A stretch of 64,000 nucleotides of DNA from Mycolicibacterium sp. YH-1 (GTDB lineage: Bacteria; Actinomycetota; Actinomycetes; Mycobacteriales; Mycobacteriaceae), in assembly GCF_022557175.1 (NCBI RefSeq), contig NZ_CP092915.1, positions 62,001-126,000 on the forward strand. The letters run 5' to 3'. The first letter of the stretch is position 1; every line of letters begins with the position of its first letter. Position numbers and translations under genes: made by a program. Shown piece by piece: positions 60,868 through 64,000 of this stretch. The notes under the pieces are model-generated. The model worked only from the letters and a program-made list of their open reading frames with translations. It ran no database searches and was not told where the DNA came from.

Positions 60868-61142
60868 CGCCTAACCGTTCACCACCCAACTACTCGGCTC
60901 ACGAGAGCTGACGTTGGTACTGGCGATCACCGACCCGGTTCCACCGCCGCTGCGCTCATTCGCATTGCGGCTCGGCTTGCTCACCGACCCCCCTCGACGC
61001 CATCGCTGCAGTACGCGGTATCCGCGCCGACGCGCTCTCGCGCACCGGAGCATTCATCGCCGGTGGCGGCGTCGCACTATTCGCCGTTCTCGATAACGCG
61101 GCACTGATCGACCGAGGACGCTCAAGCGCCTCACCGGCGTAA
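60868..61142 (+). pseudogene. Frameshifted relic of a DUF4267-like membrane protein
   Basis: FTTQLLGSRELTLVLAITD and LRSFALRLGLLTD match the protein at 39974 (FTTQLFGSRELTLAVAITD, LRTRALQLGLLVD). After an indel in a C-run near 60988 the match continues in another frame (DAIAAVRGIRADALSRTGAFIAGGG). The first 40 residues are missing. Confidence 0.6.
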
Positions 61143-61462
61143 GCCACGGCCAGGTGTCGAGTCCGTCCTCGGCTATTGACTAAGCGAAACCCTTCGCAAG
61201 ATCGGCGAAGAGCGCGTCGAAGATCAAGCCTCGATGCCGACTCCACGGCGTCCGGGTGCGACGCTGATGCACAGTTCCGGCAACGCCTGAAACCATTTCC
61301 GCGAGATACGGTTCTCGGCGACCACCGTCTTCGTCGACGCCTCATCGATAGAGCGGCTTGATATGGGAATCACCGTCTGCCTCTGATTCTGAGCAGCAGA
61401 GTCGCCGTGGAACCGGCGTCAGCAGAAAAGGCTTGATACGTTTGCTGCTGAGGGGAGTCAAG
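61143..61462. other. Relic-bearing intergenic region
   Basis: From about 61180 to 61290 (minus strand) it carries a fragment similar to the GNAT gene at 63328 (see separate entry). The rest holds the leader of the next gene with a GAGGGGAG ribosome-binding site at 61450-61457. I see no intact gene. Confidence 0.4.
61180..61290 (-). pseudogene. Fragment of a GNAT acetyltransferase gene
   Basis: About 100 bases match the middle of the GNAT gene (63466-63556): GGCGAAGAGCGCGTC, CGATGCCGAC and GATGCACAGTTC occur in the same order. It covers the acetyl-CoA-binding region only. It is a relic of a duplication. Confidence 0.5.
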
Positions 61463-61993
61463 ATGAATGTGTTCCCTGACGCGGGGCCGCGGCAACGCAC
61501 TGTTTATATCGCCGTCGTCGGAGTCTTGATCATCGTTGGTTCGATCGTCGCCGTCGCCACGGTTGTCTTGCGGGCCGATGAACGAGGGGTCGCGGCACTG
61601 CGTCACGCCGTGCCCCCGGGCGATGAATGGGCGGGGTTAAATCGCGTCTCGCAATGGCCGACGGACTGGACATCGGCCGTGTGCAAACCACCGGTGTACT
61701 GGTTGAAGGCTGAAAACAACGACCTGCCGCACGCAACTCGACGAGGAGTGTGTCAAGCCAGAATAGCCCCGGCAGGTGAGTACTTCGACGTCACCCTCGC
61801 GCGTTTCAACAACGAGCTTGAGATGCAGGTCGACCTGCAGAACTACGGGTATGAGGCGTACGCGTTCGCCTACGATCAAGGCGGCTTGCTGGTGTACGCC
61901 ATCTTCGGGTCAATTCAAAACATGGACGTCACGGCGGTGTTGGAACCCCTGGAGAAATACGGCTTCAACGTTTATCACGACCCTGGCCCCTAG
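61463..61993 (+). CDS. Single-pass membrane or exported hypothetical protein
   Basis: This 176-residue protein starts at ATG 61463, 5 bases after GAGGGGAGTCAAG. One transmembrane segment is at residues 13-35 (VYIAVVGVLIIVGSIVAVATVVL); the outer domain has two Cys (SAVCKPP, GVCQARI) and an alpha/beta pattern ending in LEKYGFNVYHDP. It resembles small exported mycobacterial proteins with a C-terminal peptide-like domain, also like the protein at 13479. Function is unknown. Confidence 0.65.
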   Translation: MNVFPDAGPRQRTVYIAVVGVLIIVGSIVAVATVVLRADERGVAALRHAVPPGDEWAGLNRVSQWPTDWTSAVCKPPVYWLKAENNDLPHATRRGVCQARIAPAGEYFDVTLARFNNELEMQVDLQNYGYEAYAFAYDQGGLLVYAIFGSIQNMDVTAVLEPLEKYGFNVYHDPGP

Positions 61994-62121
61994 CGTCCTG
62001 CCGGGTCCGTTGGCGGCGGGACGGTCCTACCAACTCGGACGTCCGAGTGTCCACTTGTCTGATGTGCTGGCCGTTTCAGTCCAGGGCTCGACAACTTGAA
62101 GCCGCGAGGTTAGAAAGCCTT

Positions 62122-62421
62122 ATGAGACGGGGAATTGCTGCGATCACCGTGGCGACGGCACTGCTTAGTACTGGGTGCGCCGTCGAGGGAACAGCTCAGG
62201 TGGCCATTCGCGTCATTCCGGATGTGGTTGGAATGCTCGAGCAGGATGCCCTGCATGTGCTGTCTGAACGGGGGCCGTGGCCCTATGTGTTGAGGTCGGA
62301 GATCAGCGATACCGTGATGCCGAACATGGTGATCAGCGTCGGACCGGCACCGGGGACCCCTTGGCCGCTGTCGATGGTGATTGACGTAGTCCTGTCGTCG
62401 AGTCCACTGCAGGGCCCATAA
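62122..62421 (+). CDS. PASTA-domain lipoprotein
   Basis: This 99-residue protein has a short lipoprotein signal with lipobox LLSTGC (Cys19) and one PASTA-like domain (IPDVVGMLEQDALHVLSERG, PNMVISVGPAPGTPW). PASTA domains bind peptidoglycan fragments or penicillins, usually in Ser/Thr kinases and penicillin-binding proteins; single-domain lipoproteins are known in mycobacteria. It follows the previous gene by 128 bases. Confidence 0.7.
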   Translation: MRRGIAAITVATALLSTGCAVEGTAQVAIRVIPDVVGMLEQDALHVLSERGPWPYVLRSEISDTVMPNMVISVGPAPGTPWPLSMVIDVVLSSSPLQGP

Positions 62422-62491
62422 GTCCGAGTCAACGCTCCGGTCGGAGACGGTTGCACTGCACTCGTGGCCGCACCGTCGCACGGGCTTCTCG

Positions 62492-62775
62492 CTACTCGGC
62501 GTCACTCACCCAGTGAGCATCGAAATCGGGATGATCGGCGTAGACCATGGCCAATCGCCCAAGAACGCGCTGCTTCTTGTGGACGTCGCTGTCTTCACCC
62601 TGTGCGAAGTTCCAATTGACGCGCCGTAGCGCATCATCAACGAGTCGGCGCTTGAACGCCGCCTCACCCCACGCGTCGACAGACCACGCGTCAACCCTGC
62701 GCTGCGGCGCCTCGAGTTCAGCGCCACCCGCTCATCTTCTGCTATTCGAGGAAGAACGAAACTCACGACGTTCAT
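62492..62775 (-). pseudogene. Frameshifted DUF6221-like gene
   Basis: The start MNVVSFVLPRIAEDERVAL and, in another frame, GEAAFKRRLVDDALRRVNW and LGRLAMVYADHPDFDAHW together form a DUF6221-like protein of about 94 residues. The frames join near 62735 after a single indel. DUF6221 proteins are small actinobacterial proteins of unknown role. A sequencing error could also explain it. Confidence 0.55.
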
Positions 62776-63327
62776 CTCGCCACTGCAAGACAACAGCGCT
62801 CTCATCATCTATACCGAGCACGGGTCGCCGAACGCGTTGACGCGCACCGCGGCCCCACTCCGCCAAGCGCGCTGGGTCAAAGTGCCTAGCTCTGTGGCGA
62901 AGATAGCCACTGCTCCACAGGATTTGAGTTAATCCATGGTGCGGTTCAGGCCCAGGCGTGGCACCAGGCCCGTACCGCGACCAAGGCGCCATTGTGCGCC
63001 GCAGTGCAGTTGTCGTATTTCAGAGACTCATCATCGCGGCGTTGATTGCAGTCCGCTGCCGTCGCAGTCGCTCAGCTGAATTGGCCGAATACCTATCAAG
63101 CCGAGTTCATTGCACTAACTCAGTTGCAGGCCGACGCGCTAGCCACCGCGGATCAAAAGCTCGCCGCCGCAGCGAGGACTCTCGTCAGAACGGTACCTCC
63201 GGGGCGACATCCTTCGACCGTAGAGCGGCCTCACCTCTAGAGCTAGTAGCGCACTGTCGAGACCCAGAACCGCCGTCGGAGCCAACGCCGGCAGCTCCGC
63301 ATCGGAGACGGAATCGATTGCGGTGCT
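62776..63327. other. Relic-bearing intergenic region
   Basis: The only recognisable content is a VapC-like fragment at 63046-63240. The rest shows nothing that I can support. Confidence 0.35.
63046..63240 (+). pseudogene. C-terminal fragment of a VapC-like PIN toxin
   Basis: LNWPNTYQAEFIALTQLQADALATADQKLAAAARTLV resembles, in two adjacent pieces, the C-terminal third of VapC toxins, including the last acidic residue position (Asp in TADQKL). The N-terminal parts are absent and no antitoxin gene is next to it. Confidence 0.5.
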
Positions 63328-63804
63328 TCATCGAAGGTCTTTGATCAATGCGAGCCCGAGAGGGCCGTTGCCTTGGCCGACAACGCGAAACCCCTTGCGT
63401 TCGTATAGGCGTTTGGCGGGATTGCGCACGTGGACGTTGGTGCACATCGTGTCGTGGGTCGTTGCAAGGTCGGTGAAGAGCGCGTCTAGCAGCATGCCGC
63501 CGATGCCGACACCGCGGCGCCCTGGTGCAACCGCGATGCACAGTTCGGGCAACGGCAGACCCGCCGCATCGCACCGCAATGGCGGGCTGCCGTAATAGGT
63601 CCACACCGCACCGACGAGTGTGCCGCTGTGATCGGCGGCAATGATCGGCACCACCCCATCAGGCGGGAGCATCTCAAGCACTTCGTCGTCATCGAAATCG
63701 GGAAGAGGCCGATCTTCAATGACGCAGGCGTGACGTGCCATCTCGATGACGAAAGAGTCATCTTCAGTCGTCGCCGCGCGAAGCACGGTGTGCTGAGGTG
63801 CCAT
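63328..63804 (-). CDS. GNAT-family acetyltransferase
   Basis: This 158-residue protein (ATG 63804) has a GNAT fold: N-terminal VLRAATTEDDSFVIEMARHA, acetyl-CoA loop RRGVGIGGMLLDALF, and NPAKRLYERKGFRVVG at the end. It transfers an acetyl group to an amine; the substrate is unknown. The earlier in-frame start at 63840 is less likely. A 100-base relic of a related gene lies at 61180-61290. Confidence 0.8.
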   Translation of the reverse strand: MAPQHTVLRAATTEDDSFVIEMARHACVIEDRPLPDFDDDEVLEMLPPDGVVPIIAADHSGTLVGAVWTYYGSPPLRCDAAGLPLPELCIAVAPGRRGVGIGGMLLDALFTDLATTHDTMCTNVHVRNPAKRLYERKGFRVVGQGNGPLGLALIKDLR

Positions 63805-64000
63805 CGCCAGATTGTGGCAGAGGCTCTGTGCGGCACACACCCCGTTTTCGCGGCGCGCAGAGCTGTCACTCTCGCGGCCCGATGCGTCATAGGCTTACTC
63901 GCGCTCGGGACGAAGAGTGATCCTCTGAGTTCGCTATCACCGAGACGAGCGGGATTCGCTGCGGTGGGGCTGCGCAGGTGTCCGCCATACTGGCCCCGTG

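Noticed and set aside
1..64000. CRISPR array or Cas genes linked to the Tn7-like module
   Set aside because: No regularly spaced repeats and no Cas-like protein were seen; the two TniQ proteins have their own DNA-binding domains.
1..64000. tRNA or rRNA genes
   Set aside because: I did not recognise any tRNA-like cloverleaf or rRNA sequence by eye; a tRNA scan would be needed to exclude one.

Overview
The window is high-GC actinobacterial DNA, almost certainly from a mycobacterium (Mycobacterium/Mycolicibacterium). The reasons are an Emb-type arabinosyltransferase, a GlfT2-type galactofuranosyltransferase, a piece of the mycolate condensing enzyme Pks13, mycothiol-dependent maleylpyruvate-isomerase-like proteins, DUF2510 and PASTA proteins, and VapBC-type toxin-antitoxin relics. 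It reads as an accessory island rather than core chromosome: mobile-element genes, dispersed repeats, pseudogenes, a large segmental duplication and extra copies of genes that normally sit elsewhere.

Layout. 1-1.3 kb: 3' end of an unrecognised large gene. 1.8-11.2 kb: a Tn7-like transposition module, tnsA-tnsB-tnsC in tight overlap, then two tniQ (TnsD-like target selector) genes on opposite strands and a small XRE regulator. tniQ1 and xre share an upstream operator-like motif and a similar N-terminal peptide; tniQ1 ends in a LysR-type helix-turn-helix. 11.2-17.5 kb: a decayed FitAB/VapBC pair, small secreted or membrane hypotheticals, and a two-gene cassette (HTH protein plus a 337-residue protein with a terminal zinc ribbon) behind a promoter with tandem 9-bp repeats, which looks like a toxin-antitoxin or phage-type pair. 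18.2-33.5 kb: a catabolic cluster for an amine or amino compound: two GMC oxidoreductases, a copper amine oxidase, an APC permease, a phosphotriesterase-like hydrolase, a LysR regulator, a diaminopropionate ammonia-lyase-like enzyme, an M20 amidohydrolase, an aldehyde dehydrogenase, and an ABC binding protein with a permease whose tail is a fragment of a LysR protein.

34.2-40.4 kb: a nucleotide-handling module (HAD phosphatase, orotate phosphoribosyltransferase-like protein and NUDIX hydrolase in one operon; a small protein, a nucleotidyltransferase-GNAT fusion and a uridine-kinase-like protein in the divergent one). A second, shortened copy is at 56.3-59.7 kb. 40.8-45.6 kb: an extra emb gene, a divergent TetR regulator and a membrane protein. 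46.2-48.1 kb: a WYL regulator and a divergent SnoaL-like protein. 48.7-56.1 kb: an extra glfT2, an MFS exporter, a stand-alone Pks13 thioesterase module, small exported proteins and a decayed MFS/membrane-protein duplicate. 59.7-64 kb: SnoaL-like genes, a PASTA lipoprotein, a GNAT enzyme and several gene relics.

A dispersed repeat of about 100-275 bp, built from short GGACAT...TGAGAA units around a hairpin, lies at 16.9, 34.2, 40.5, 45.7, 48.4 and 56.2 kb, mostly at the borders between modules. The most interesting points are the dual-TniQ Tn7-like module with its shared operator, the duplicated nucleotide module, and the gathering of extra copies of arabinan, galactan and mycolate-transfer enzymes beside an exporter and regulators.
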